From Promicromonospora sp042731755 (lineage in GTDB: Bacteria > Actinomycetota > Actinomycetes > Actinomycetales > Cellulomonadaceae), in assembly GCF_042731755.1 (NCBI RefSeq), contig NZ_JBHWLR010000001.1, forward strand, positions 124,001 through 188,000: DNA of 64,000 bases, written 5' to 3'. Below are positions 40,901 through 49,735 of the stretch, piece by piece; position 1 is the stretch's first letter, and the number at the start of each line of letters is the position of its first letter. The notes below the pieces were generated by a model. That model was not told the origin of the DNA and did no database searches. It was given only the letters and a program-made list of their open reading frames with translations. Position numbers and translations under genes: made by a program.

Positions 40901-43711
40901 TCAGGCCGTCGCCACCGCCCGGTCCAGGAGCTGCCCCCGGAGCTGCTTGCGCGAGACGATGCCGAGCTTCTGGAAGACCTTGCGCAGGTGCCATTCGACG
41001 GTGTGCGGGCTGATGAAGAGCTGTGTGCCGATCTGCGGGTTGGTCAGCCCCTCCCCGGCGAGCCGGGCGATGTGGGACTCCTGCGGGGTGAGCACCGTGT
41101 GCGGCTGGGGCAGACGCCGGCGGACCGTCTCCCCGGCGGCCTGCAGACCACGCCGGGCGCGTTCCGCGAACGCCTCCGCCCCCATCTCGCTGAGCATCTC
41201 GTACGCGACCCCGAGCTGCTCGCGGGCGTCCACGCGACGGTTGCCCAGGCGCAGCCACTCGCCGTACAGCAGGTGAGCACGCGCCAGCATCACCCGGACC
41301 TCCGTGCGGCCGAGCCGCTCGACCGACTCCCGGTACGCCTCCTCGGCGTCGGCCCCCTCGCTCACCTGGGCGCGGGCGCTCGCGGCGACCCCCAGCGCCC
41401 AGTCGGTGCCGCTCTCCCGCGCCAGCACGCCGAGCTGCCGGGCAGCCTCCGCGGCCCGGGCCGGGCGACCGCTGCGGGCCGCCGCCTCCACGAGCTCGGT
41501 CAGCGACCGGTGGAACGGGCCGCCCAGCGGCGCCGGGTGCTCGCAGCCGCGCTCGGCCGCCTCGTACGCCTCCTCGTAGCGGCCCAGCCCGTTGTAGAGC
41601 ACGGCGTTCGCCCACCCGGTCGCGGCGGCCACCTTGCCCTCGCCGCGCAGGGCGGGGTTGCCGGTGACGGCGTCGACGGCCCGCCGGGTGGCGGCCTCCC
41701 GGCCCCGCCAGGGTTCGAGGACCAGCGCCGCGTACTGGGCGGGGAAGCGGCTGCCGGTCACCTCGCCGACCGTCACCGCCTCGGCGAGCAGCGTGTCGGC
41801 GACGGCGAGCTCGCCGGCCAGCGCCCGGTTCGAGACGAGCAGGTGCAGCGCGGTCGGCAGCACCGACAGTGTGCCGGTCGCGCGGGCCGCGTCGACCAGC
41901 CGCCGCGACAGGGTGGTCCAGGCGTCGAACTCCCAGGCGTTGTGGGCCACGCGGCACGCGAGGGGGAGCCAGTCCAGGCTCTCCTCTGCGGAGCCGGCCT
42001 CGGCAGCGAAGGCATCGAGGGCCAGCCGCACCATCGGCACGCCCGCCGCGGCACCGTCGGTGGCCAGCACCGCCGCGCCGTCGAGCAGCAGGTCCCCGCG
42101 GCCGGGCGGGGACCCCGCCGGCACCGCGAGCACCCGCCGCGCGACCTTCGCGAGCTCGCCGCCGCCGGGCAGGTCCCCGGCCGTGACGGCGGCCTCGAAC
42201 GCGCCGCGGTAGGCCGTGCGGGCAAGTGCGGGGTCGAGCGGCTCCAGCTCCTCGGCCGCCGCGACCAGGAGCGGCAGTGCCACGCCCGGGCTCGTGGACG
42301 CGAGGGCGACCTGACCGCGCAGCAGGCGGGCCCGGGCCCGGTCGCGCGTGTCGAGGGGGCCGAGCTCGGCGGCGCCCAGCAGCTCCAGCGCGGCGTCGTA
42401 CCCGCCGGCCTGGTGCTTGACCCGGGCGGCGGCCAGTGCTCGCGTGCCGCGGCGGCCGGGGTCGGGCGTGAGCTCGGTCGCCCGCTCCAGCAGCGCGGCC
42501 GCGGCGGCGGCCCCGGCGCGGGCGCGCACCCGGTCGGCGTAGCGCTCCAGCTCCGCGGCCACGGACTCGTCGTGGCCGGCCAGCGCGTTGGCCAGGTGCC
42601 AGGCCCGGCGCTCCGGGTCGGCCACGGGGTCGGTCGATTCGGCCAGCGCGCGGTGCGCGTCCTGCCGGTCCTGCGGCGTCGCGCCCTGGTAGGTGGCCGA
42701 GCGCACCAGGGGATGGTTGAACAGGACGCGGGTGCCCAGCGTGATCAGCCCGGCGCCGACGGCGGGGGCCGCGCTCGCCAGGTCGAGGCCCAGCAGCTCC
42801 GCCGCCCGGTTCAGCAGGGTGACGTCGCCCATCGGCTCCGCGGCGGCGGTCAGCAGCAGGCGCCGGGCCGGGTCGGGCAGCGCCCGCACCCGCCGCAGCA
42901 GGCTCTGCTCGACGTCGCCGGCCGCCGGCCGCACGTCGGGCCGCCCGAACCCGCCGGCCAGCTCGGCGGGCGTGAGCCCGAGCGGGAGCACGAGCAGGGC
43001 CCGCGGGTTGCCCTGCGTCTCGGCGACCATGCGGTCCCGGACCCGCTCGTCCAGCCGCCCGGGCGTGACCGACTCGAGCAGGGCGCGGGCCTCGCTGTCG
43101 CTCAGCCGCCCCACCTCGCGCTCGGGCAGCTCCGTCAGCTCGGCCCGCAGGTGCGGGTCGCGCACCGCGAGCACCAGCCCGACCGCCGCGACGGGCAGCC
43201 GGCGCGCGACGAAGGCGAGGGTGCGGGCCGAGACCTCGTCCAGCCACTGCGCGTCGTCGACGAGGCAGACGAGCGGCCCCTTCTCCGCGGCGGCGGCCAG
43301 CAGGTTGAGCACCGCGAGGCCGACCAGGAAGCGGTCCGGCGTGTCGCCGGAGGTCAGGCCGAACGCCGTGGACAGGGCGTCCCGCTGCGGGCCGGGCAGG
43401 CGCAGCAGGTGGTCCAGGAACGGGGCGCACAGCCGGTGCAGGCCGCCGAAGGCCAGCTCCGACTCGGCCTCGACACCCGTCGTGCGGGCGATCCGGCAGC
43501 CCGACGCGCTGCCGTGGGCGTACTCCAGCAGCACCGTCTTGCCGATCCCGGCGGCGCCGCGCAGCACCAGGACCGCGCTGCGCCCGGCCTGGACCGTCGC
43601 GACGAGCTGGTCCAGGGCCTCGCACTCCGCCTGCCGGCCGTACAGCGGCAGCCGCCGGTCGCCGCTCGCGAGCAGCACCGTGGGGGTGGCGGGGATCGGT
43701 GAGGTGCTCAT
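40901..43711 (-). CDS. Large LuxR-family (LAL/STAND) transcriptional regulator
   Basis: 936 residues. It has an N-terminal AAA ATPase with YGRQAECEALDQLV and Walker A RGAAGIGKT (about residues 50-60), and Walker B LVCLVDDAQWLD. A long helical TPR-like middle precedes a C-terminal LuxR HTH (LTPQESHIARLAGEGLTNPQIG ... VEWHLRKVFQKLG, last 60 residues). LAL regulators switch on catabolic or secondary-metabolic genes after ligand and ATP binding. It converges on the Fis-type activator and is divergent from the sigma-factor gene; which genes it controls is unknown. ATG 43711 has no clear ribosome site. Confidence 0.9.
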   Translation of the reverse strand: MSTSPIPATPTVLLASGDRRLPLYGRQAECEALDQLVATVQAGRSAVLVLRGAAGIGKTVLLEYAHGSASGCRIARTTGVEAESELAFGGLHRLCAPFLDHLLRLPGPQRDALSTAFGLTSGDTPDRFLVGLAVLNLLAAAAEKGPLVCLVDDAQWLDEVSARTLAFVARRLPVAAVGLVLAVRDPHLRAELTELPEREVGRLSDSEARALLESVTPGRLDERVRDRMVAETQGNPRALLVLPLGLTPAELAGGFGRPDVRPAAGDVEQSLLRRVRALPDPARRLLLTAAAEPMGDVTLLNRAAELLGLDLASAAPAVGAGLITLGTRVLFNHPLVRSATYQGATPQDRQDAHRALAESTDPVADPERRAWHLANALAGHDESVAAELERYADRVRARAGAAAAAALLERATELTPDPGRRGTRALAAARVKHQAGGYDAALELLGAAELGPLDTRDRARARLLRGQVALASTSPGVALPLLVAAAEELEPLDPALARTAYRGAFEAAVTAGDLPGGGELAKVARRVLAVPAGSPPGRGDLLLDGAAVLATDGAAAGVPMVRLALDAFAAEAGSAEESLDWLPLACRVAHNAWEFDAWTTLSRRLVDAARATGTLSVLPTALHLLVSNRALAGELAVADTLLAEAVTVGEVTGSRFPAQYAALVLEPWRGREAATRRAVDAVTGNPALRGEGKVAAATGWANAVLYNGLGRYEEAYEAAERGCEHPAPLGGPFHRSLTELVEAAARSGRPARAAEAARQLGVLARESGTDWALGVAASARAQVSEGADAEEAYRESVERLGRTEVRVMLARAHLLYGEWLRLGNRRVDAREQLGVAYEMLSEMGAEAFAERARRGLQAAGETVRRRLPQPHTVLTPQESHIARLAGEGLTNPQIGTQLFISPHTVEWHLRKVFQKLGIVSRKQLRGQLLDRAVATA

Positions 43712-43881
43712 GCCACGATCAAAGTCGACGGCCGAGCGCTTGACGAGGCAGAACGGCAGGCAGAAGTAGGGGGCGGTTTCTGCCCGTGGTCCAGGGGCCA
43801 CGGCTCCCGGGGCGCACCACGGGGCCGACCACGGGGTCACCGTGGCGCGGTGCGCCCGACGCCCCGCTGAGGGTGTTCGGC

Positions 43882-44544
43882 ATGACGACACCAGAGACCC
43901 CCACCGTCCCGGCCGAACCCGACGCCGCGCTCTCGGTCTTCCTCGCCCAGCGGACCCAGCTCGTCCGCATCGCCCGCCGGGTCACCGGCAACCCCGCGGA
44001 GGCCGACGACGTGGTCCAGGAGGCGTGGGTGCGCTGGCAGCGCACCGACCGCACCAAGGTGCGCAACCCCGCCGCGTTCCTCACCTCCACCACGACCAAC
44101 CTGGCGCTCAACGTCATCCAGTCCGCCCGGTACCGCCGCGAGTCGCTGCTCTCCACGGTGCCGGTGCCCGACGCCGCGCGCTCGGCCTCCGACCAGGACC
44201 CTGGCCTGCAGGCCGAGCAGACGGGGGCCGCCGAGGAGGCGTTCGCGCTGCTGCTGACGAGGCTGACGCCGGGGGAGCTGGCCGCCTACGTGCTGCGGCG
44301 TGGCTTCGACTACCCGTACGCCGACCTGGCGCGGCTGCTCCGCACCAGCGCCGCGAACGCCCGGCAGCTCGTCAGCCGCGCGCAGGCGCGCCTCGTGGGT
44401 GACCGCGCGCGCCCGGTCTCGCCGACGGCGCGCCGTCGGCTCGTCGCTGCCTTCCTGGACGCGGCCCGCAACGGTGACCTCGGCGATCTCGAGCGGCTGC
44501 TGGTGGCCGACGACGGCACGGCCGCCGCACCGGCAGCGGCCTGA
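43882..44544 (+). CDS. ECF41-type sigma factor lacking most of the SnoaL-like C-terminal domain
   Basis: 220 residues. Region 2 is LVRIARRVTGNPAEADDVVQEAWVRW (about 29-55) and region 4 is RLTPGELAAYVLRRGFDYPYADLARLL (about 130-160), then RQLVSRAQARL. The following RRRLVAAFLDAARNGDLGDLERLL is the linker and first helices of the SnoaL-like extension of ECF41/SigJ-type factors. The chain stops soon after, in DDGTAAAPAAA, instead of continuing for about 100 residues. In characterised ECF41 factors that extension controls activity. The next gene is of the NAD-binding epimerase/reductase type that accompanies ECF41 genes. GAGGG precedes ATG. Confidence 0.85.
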   Translation: MTTPETPTVPAEPDAALSVFLAQRTQLVRIARRVTGNPAEADDVVQEAWVRWQRTDRTKVRNPAAFLTSTTTNLALNVIQSARYRRESLLSTVPVPDAARSASDQDPGLQAEQTGAAEEAFALLLTRLTPGELAAYVLRRGFDYPYADLARLLRTSAANARQLVSRAQARLVGDRARPVSPTARRRLVAAFLDAARNGDLGDLERLLVADDGTAAAPAAA

Positions 44545-44560
44545 GCCGGGGGACGGCGCC

Positions 44561-45157
44561 GTGCGGATCGTCGTCGTGGGCAGGACGCGCCTGATCTGCT
44601 CCAAGGTCGTCACCCGGCTCCGCGCGAGCGGGTGCGACGCGGCCCTGGCCACTCCGGGCACCGGCTGCGACGCGCTCGCCGACGAGGGGCTGACCGAGGC
44701 GGCGGCCGGCGCCGACGTCCTCGTCGACATGTCGAGCGCGCCCTGGTCGGACGGTACGGACCTCGCCGCCCACTTCGCGACGTCGACGAGCAACCTGCTC
44801 GCCGCCGCCCGGCGCGCGGGCGTGGGCCACTACGTCGCGCTCTCCGTCGTCGGCGGCGACCGCCTGCCCGGCAGCGACTACCTGCGCGCCCGGGCCGCCC
44901 AGGAGCGGCTCGTCGCCACCTCGGGGCTCCGCCACTCGATCGTGCGCGCCACCCACCTGCTCGACTACGCGAGGGTCGTCCGGGAGCCCACGGCCGCCGA
45001 CACGCCCGTGCGCGTGCTGCTGGGCCACCTGCAGCCGATCGGCTCCGAGGACATCGCCGCGGCGCTCGCGCGCCACGCCGTCGCCGGGCCGGTCGACGGC
45101 GTCGTGGAGGCGGGGTGGCCGGAGCGGGCGGGGAGGAGCGCGGCGATCAGTGCGTGA
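44561..45157 (+). CDS. NmrA/SDR-like NAD(P)-binding protein, degenerate nucleotide motif
   Basis: 198 residues, shorter than the roughly 250-290 usual for this family. It starts MRIVVVGRTRLICSKVV, where the normal GATGxIG glycine motif is lost, while DVLVDMSSAPW, NLLAAARRAGVGHYVALSVVGGDRL and LRHSIVRATHLLDY keep the family pattern. It may be a binding or sensory protein rather than an oxidoreductase. Sixteen bp separate it from the ECF41 sigma gene, with GGGGGA before GTG 44561, so the two are co-transcribed. Its last 11 bp overlap the convergent XRE-NB-ARC gene. Confidence 0.75.
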   Translation: MRIVVVGRTRLICSKVVTRLRASGCDAALATPGTGCDALADEGLTEAAAGADVLVDMSSAPWSDGTDLAAHFATSTSNLLAAARRAGVGHYVALSVVGGDRLPGSDYLRARAAQERLVATSGLRHSIVRATHLLDYARVVREPTAADTPVRVLLGHLQPIGSEDIAAALARHAVAGPVDGVVEAGWPERAGRSAAISA

Positions 45158-47444
45158 CGTCGAGGGACGCCAGCTTCTCCTTCATCCGCCCGAGCATGAC
45201 CGGATTCCACGTCCCGCGCTCCTCCGCGCGTTCGATGCCCTGCGACAGGTGGTCGCGCGCCTCGGCGTTCGCGCCGTACCCGGCGTAGGCGGTGCCCAGC
45301 ACCCAGTGCATCATCGACGTCCACCAGCCGCTGCCCCGCTCGACGCTCTCGGCCAGGGCCGGCTTCGCCGCCTCGACGGCCTCCTCGAAGCGCTGCGCGA
45401 AGCACAGGGCACCCGCCAGGCTCGCCTGGGCGAACGTCCGTCCGTGCAGTACCGCGGCCGAGGCGTCGCCCAGCTCGTCGATGCCCCGCAGCACCTCGCG
45501 GTACGCCTCGATCGCATCGTCCCGCCGGTCGAGGTCGACGAGCGTCGCAGCCAGCCCGTTGCTCGCCCAGTAGTAGGTCCCGTGGTAGCCGGAGGCCTCG
45601 GCCAGCTCGCGGCCCCGGGTGTACGCCTGGAGAGCCTGGTCGTGGTCGAGGTGGACCCGCCAGGCCTCGGCCGCGTTGCAGATCGCGTCCGCCTGTTCCC
45701 GGACGGCACCCGTGCCGGCGCTCTCGGCGAGCCGGTAGACCGTCATCGCCTGCTCCGCGGCCTCCCGCGCCCGTGTACCTCCCTGGGCGGTGTCGGCGGT
45801 GGTGAACGCCCAGGCGTGGCGATTCAGGTGCCAGAGCTCGCGACGGCGGTCGGGGAGCCGTGCCGCGGCGGCCCGGGTCAGTCCGAACACCTCCAGCCAC
45901 TCGCGGCACCAGTGCTGGTTGTCAGCCGCGTACCAGCGCATCGCCTCCCCGAGCGCGGCCACCTGCTCGTCCCGCTCCGCGGCGGCCGCCCGCCGCAGCG
46001 CGGCGAGCCACGTCTCCTGCTCCGCCTCCAGCCACGCCCGGGCCGCCTTGGGCGTGGACAGCGGGACCAGCCCGGCCCCGACGGCGGGCGGCGCGTCGCC
46101 GTCGGCCTCGAACACCCGGCCGGCCGTGGTCGCCGTCTCCAGCAGCCAGTCCGTCATGCGCCGCTCGGCCGCCGCCCGGTCCCCGGCGGTCTCCTCCTCA
46201 CGCAGGCGCTGACCCGCGTACAGCCGGATCAGGTCGTGGAACCGGTAGCGGTCCACGCCCTCGTGCTGCAGCAGGCCCAGCTCGACCAGGTGATCGAGCT
46301 CGTCCTCGGCGTCGTACAGGTCTGCCTCGGTCAGCACCGCGGCGATCGGCACCCCGAGGTCCACGGCGGGGACGAGCGCCAGCCGCCGGAAGCACCTCTT
46401 GGCCCGCTCCGACAGCGCCAGGTAGGACAGCGCGAAGGCCGCCTCCACCCCGACGTCCCCGACCGCCAGGTTCGCGAGCCGGCGGTCCTCGTCCGACAGG
46501 CGCTCCGCCAGGTGCCGCATCGTCCAGCCGGGCCGGGAGGCCAGCCGGGTGCCGGCGATCCGCAGCGCCAGCGGCAGGTGCCCGCACAGCTGTGCCACCC
46601 GCACCGCCTCTGCCGAGTCGGCGGGGACGTCCGCACGCGCGTCTCCGGAGACGGCCCGCAACAGCTCCGCGGACTCCTCCTGCGACAGGGGCGCCAGGGC
46701 GATCCGCGCGACGTCGTCCAGCCCGCCCAGGGTGCGACGACTGGTCACGATCGCCATACCCGCACCCTCACCGGGCAGCAGCGGCCGCACCTGGGCCTCG
46801 TCCGCGGCGTTGTCCAGCACGACGAGGAAGCGCCGCTCCGAGAGGGCGGCGCGGAGCTGTCCCGCCCGCTCCTGCTGGTCGTCGGCGATCGCCCGCGGGT
46901 CCAGGCCGACGGCGAGCAGCAGCCTGCGCAGCGCCTCCGCGGTCGGCAGGGGCTCGGGGTCGACGCCGCGCAGGTCCACGTAGACCTGCCCGTCGGGGAA
47001 ATCGTCCGCCAGCAGCTCGGCCGCACGCACCGCGCACGACGTCTTGCCCAGCCCCGCTGCCCCGTGCACCACGGCGACCGGCACGGGACCCTCTGCGGAC
47101 GCCGTCCGCGCGAGGTCGCACAGCGCCTCGAGCTCGGCCGCCCTGCCCACGAAGTCGGCGAGCCCGCGCGGTAGCCCGAACGCGCTCGCGCGTTGCGCCG
47201 GCTCGTCCGTCGTCCGCGGCCGGCCGGCCCTGGCCGCGTCGGCGAGCTCCGCCCGCTGCGCGGCGTCGAGCCCCAATGCGTCGGCGAGTGCTTGTACCGT
47301 CCGTCGCTGCGGTCCGCGGCTGACGCCGCGCTCCATGTCGCCGATGGCGCGCACGCTCACGCCCGAACCGTGCGACAGGTCCTCGATCGTGAGCTGTGCG
47401 GCCTGGCGCAGGTTGCGCAGGAGGGGGCCGAACGGGGCGGTCAT
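45147..47444 (-). CDS. XRE-NB-ARC-TPR STAND protein, array member 1 (promoter-distal)
   Basis: 765 residues. HTH_31/XRE domain at about 6-60 (GVSVRAIGDMERGVSRG), linker, NB-ARC ATPase with Walker A GAAGLGKT (about 128-135), Walker B RFLVVLDNA (about 205-213), sensor TSRRTLGG and the CGHLPLALRIAG helical-domain motif. A winged-helix segment YRFHDLIRLYA and a C-terminal TPR region (about 550-765) complete it. Such proteins are ligand-gated ATPase switches; no BTAD, nuclease or other effector is present, so DNA binding by the XRE part is the obvious output. ATG 47444 overlaps the stop of member 2 (ATGA). Last gene of the four-gene operon. Confidence 0.88.
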   Translation of the reverse strand: MTAPFGPLLRNLRQAAQLTIEDLSHGSGVSVRAIGDMERGVSRGPQRRTVQALADALGLDAAQRAELADAARAGRPRTTDEPAQRASAFGLPRGLADFVGRAAELEALCDLARTASAEGPVPVAVVHGAAGLGKTSCAVRAAELLADDFPDGQVYVDLRGVDPEPLPTAEALRRLLLAVGLDPRAIADDQQERAGQLRAALSERRFLVVLDNAADEAQVRPLLPGEGAGMAIVTSRRTLGGLDDVARIALAPLSQEESAELLRAVSGDARADVPADSAEAVRVAQLCGHLPLALRIAGTRLASRPGWTMRHLAERLSDEDRRLANLAVGDVGVEAAFALSYLALSERAKRCFRRLALVPAVDLGVPIAAVLTEADLYDAEDELDHLVELGLLQHEGVDRYRFHDLIRLYAGQRLREEETAGDRAAAERRMTDWLLETATTAGRVFEADGDAPPAVGAGLVPLSTPKAARAWLEAEQETWLAALRRAAAAERDEQVAALGEAMRWYAADNQHWCREWLEVFGLTRAAAARLPDRRRELWHLNRHAWAFTTADTAQGGTRAREAAEQAMTVYRLAESAGTGAVREQADAICNAAEAWRVHLDHDQALQAYTRGRELAEASGYHGTYYWASNGLAATLVDLDRRDDAIEAYREVLRGIDELGDASAAVLHGRTFAQASLAGALCFAQRFEEAVEAAKPALAESVERGSGWWTSMMHWVLGTAYAGYGANAEARDHLSQGIERAEERGTWNPVMLGRMKEKLASLDVTH

Positions 47445-49735
47445 CCGGCGTCCTCGGCGTCGAGGTCCGCCAGCAGATCCCGGACCTTGCCGAGGGCCTC
47501 GACCCGCCACGTCCCCTCCTCCTCGGCGAGCTCGATCGTCCGGACGAGGTGCTTGCGGGCCTCCTCGGTCGCGCCGAGCCCGGCATGTGCCCGGCCCAGT
47601 GCCCAGTGCAGGATCGACGTCCAGCCGTTGTCCTGCTCGACGGTCCGGGCCAGGGCGGACTCCCCGACCTCGACGGCCTCCTGGAAGCGCCGCGTGGTGA
47701 TCAGCGCGCCGGACAGGCCCGAGACGGCGAACGTCCGGGAGTGCTCCGCCGCGGCCGAGAGAGCCGGAAGCTCGTCGATGGTCCGCAGCAACGCACGGTA
47801 GGTCTCGACGGCCTCGTCGTGCCTGCCGACGCGGGCCAGGCCCACGGCGGTCCCGCTGCTGGCCCAGTAGTAGGTGGAGTGGTATCCGGCTGCCTCTGCG
47901 AGCTCACGTCCGCGGGAGTAGCACCACAGCGTGTTCTCGACGTCTGCCATTACGCGCCAGCCCTCGGCCGCGTTGCAGACGGCGTCCGCCTGTTCCCGGA
48001 CGGCGCCGAGCTCCTCGGCGAGCCGGTAGACCTCCATCGCGCGTTCGACGCCCTCCTGCACCGCCTCGTTGCCGCGGGTTCGCCGGACGGCGAGAAGCGC
48101 CCAGACGTGGCGGTTCATGTGCCAGAGCTCGCGGTGCCGGTCGCCCAGCCGGGCGGCGGCGGCCCGCGTCAGCCCGAACACCTCCAGCCAGCTGTCCGAC
48201 CAGTACTGCGTGTTGGCGGCGTACCAGCGCATCGCCTCACCGAGCCGGGCCACCTGCTCGTCGCGTTCCGCGGCGGCCGCGAGCCGCAGCGCGGCCAGCC
48301 AGGACTCCTTCTCGACCTGCAGCCAGGACCGCGCGTCGTCCGCGGTGCCGAGCCGGACCAGGGCGTCCTCGTCCGGCGGCGGCGTGCCGCCGTCGTCGTC
48401 GAACCACCACCCCGCCCTGGTCGCGGTCTCCAGCAGCCAGTCGGTCATCCGCCGCTCGGCCGACGCCCGCGCCTCGGCCGGCTCCTCCTCGCTCAGCCGC
48501 CGGCCGGCATACAGGCGCACCAGGTCGTGGAACCGGTAGCGGTCAGCGCCCTCGTGCTGGAGCAGGCCCAGCTCGACCAGGTCGTCGAGCTGGTCCTCGG
48601 CGGCCTCGGGGTCGACGTCGGTGAGGACTGCCGCGACCGGGGCCCCGAAGTCGACGGCGGGGACGAGCGCGAGCCGCCGGAAGCACTCCTTGGCCTGCTC
48701 GGGCAACGCGAGGTAGGACAGGGCGAAGGACGCCTCGACCCCGAGGTCGCCGACCGCGAGGTTCGCCAGTCGGCGGTCCTCGTCGGACAGCCGCTCGGCG
48801 AGGTACCGCATGGTCCAGGCGGGCCGGGACGCCAGCCGGGTGCCGGCGATGCGCAGGGCCAGCGGCAGGTGACCGCACAGCCGTGCGACGCGCGCCGTCT
48901 CCGCCGCCTCCGTTCCGCCCGCCGCCCCGTGGGCGTCCCCGGACACGGCGTGCAGCAGGTCCGCCGACTCCTGGGGCGAGAACGGGTTCAGCGGGATCCT
49001 GACCACGTCGTCCAGACCACCCAGCGCGCGACGGCTGGTCACGATCACCATGCCTGGCCCGTCGCCGGGCAGCAGGGGCCGCACCTGCGCCTCGTCGGCG
49101 GCGTTGTCCAGGAGGACCAGGTATCGCCGCCCCGCCAGGATGTCGCGGAGCTGTCGGGATCGCTCCCGCTCGTCCTCGGCGATCGCGCGGGGATCCTGGC
49201 CGACGGCGAGCAGCAGACGGCGCAGCGCCTCCGGGCTCGCCATCGGCTCAGGGTCGACGCCGCGCAGGTCCACGTACACCTGCCCGTCCGGGAACGCCTC
49301 GGCCAGCTGCTCCGCCGCACGCACCGCGCACGTGGTCTTGCCGACGCCCCCCGGCCCGTGCACCACCGCGACCTGTGTCCGACCGTCCTCGGCGGCCGCA
49401 CGGCCGAGCCCGGACAGCAGCTCCAGCTCCGCCGTCCGGCCCACGAAGTCGCCCAGGCCGCGCGGCAGCCCGTAGGACGCCGGGCGGTTCGGCGACTGGC
49501 CCGCCGTCCGCGGCCGTCCCGCTCTGGCCGCGGCAGCCAGCCCGGCGCGCTGCCCGTCGTCGAGGCCAAGGGCTTCGGCGAGCGCCTCGACGGTGCGCCG
49601 CTGCGGGCCCCGGCTGACGCCGCGCTCCATGTCGCCGATGGCACGCACGCTCACGCCCGAGGCGTGCGAGAGCTCCTCGATCGTCAGCTCCGCGGACTGC
49701 CGCAGGCTGCGCAGGAGCGGGCCGAAGGCGCTCAT
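47441..49735 (-). CDS. XRE-NB-ARC-TPR STAND protein, array member 2
   Basis: 764 residues with the same layout as member 1. XRE helix GVSVRAIGDMERGVSRG and Walker A GPGGVGKT (instead of GAAGLGKT) with VYVDLRGVDPEP after it. Walker B YLVLLDNA, TSRRALGGL, LCGHLPLAL and YRFHDLVRLYA follow, then TPRs. The TPR part diverges from its neighbours (for example LITTRRFQEAVEVGESALA), while the HTH is nearly identical. Coupled by ATGA at both ends. The linker QSPNRPASYGLPRGLGDFVGR is shorter in Ala than in member 1. Sensor ligand unknown. Confidence 0.88.
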   Translation of the reverse strand: MSAFGPLLRSLRQSAELTIEELSHASGVSVRAIGDMERGVSRGPQRRTVEALAEALGLDDGQRAGLAAAARAGRPRTAGQSPNRPASYGLPRGLGDFVGRTAELELLSGLGRAAAEDGRTQVAVVHGPGGVGKTTCAVRAAEQLAEAFPDGQVYVDLRGVDPEPMASPEALRRLLLAVGQDPRAIAEDERERSRQLRDILAGRRYLVLLDNAADEAQVRPLLPGDGPGMVIVTSRRALGGLDDVVRIPLNPFSPQESADLLHAVSGDAHGAAGGTEAAETARVARLCGHLPLALRIAGTRLASRPAWTMRYLAERLSDEDRRLANLAVGDLGVEASFALSYLALPEQAKECFRRLALVPAVDFGAPVAAVLTDVDPEAAEDQLDDLVELGLLQHEGADRYRFHDLVRLYAGRRLSEEEPAEARASAERRMTDWLLETATRAGWWFDDDGGTPPPDEDALVRLGTADDARSWLQVEKESWLAALRLAAAAERDEQVARLGEAMRWYAANTQYWSDSWLEVFGLTRAAAARLGDRHRELWHMNRHVWALLAVRRTRGNEAVQEGVERAMEVYRLAEELGAVREQADAVCNAAEGWRVMADVENTLWCYSRGRELAEAAGYHSTYYWASSGTAVGLARVGRHDEAVETYRALLRTIDELPALSAAAEHSRTFAVSGLSGALITTRRFQEAVEVGESALARTVEQDNGWTSILHWALGRAHAGLGATEEARKHLVRTIELAEEEGTWRVEALGKVRDLLADLDAEDAG

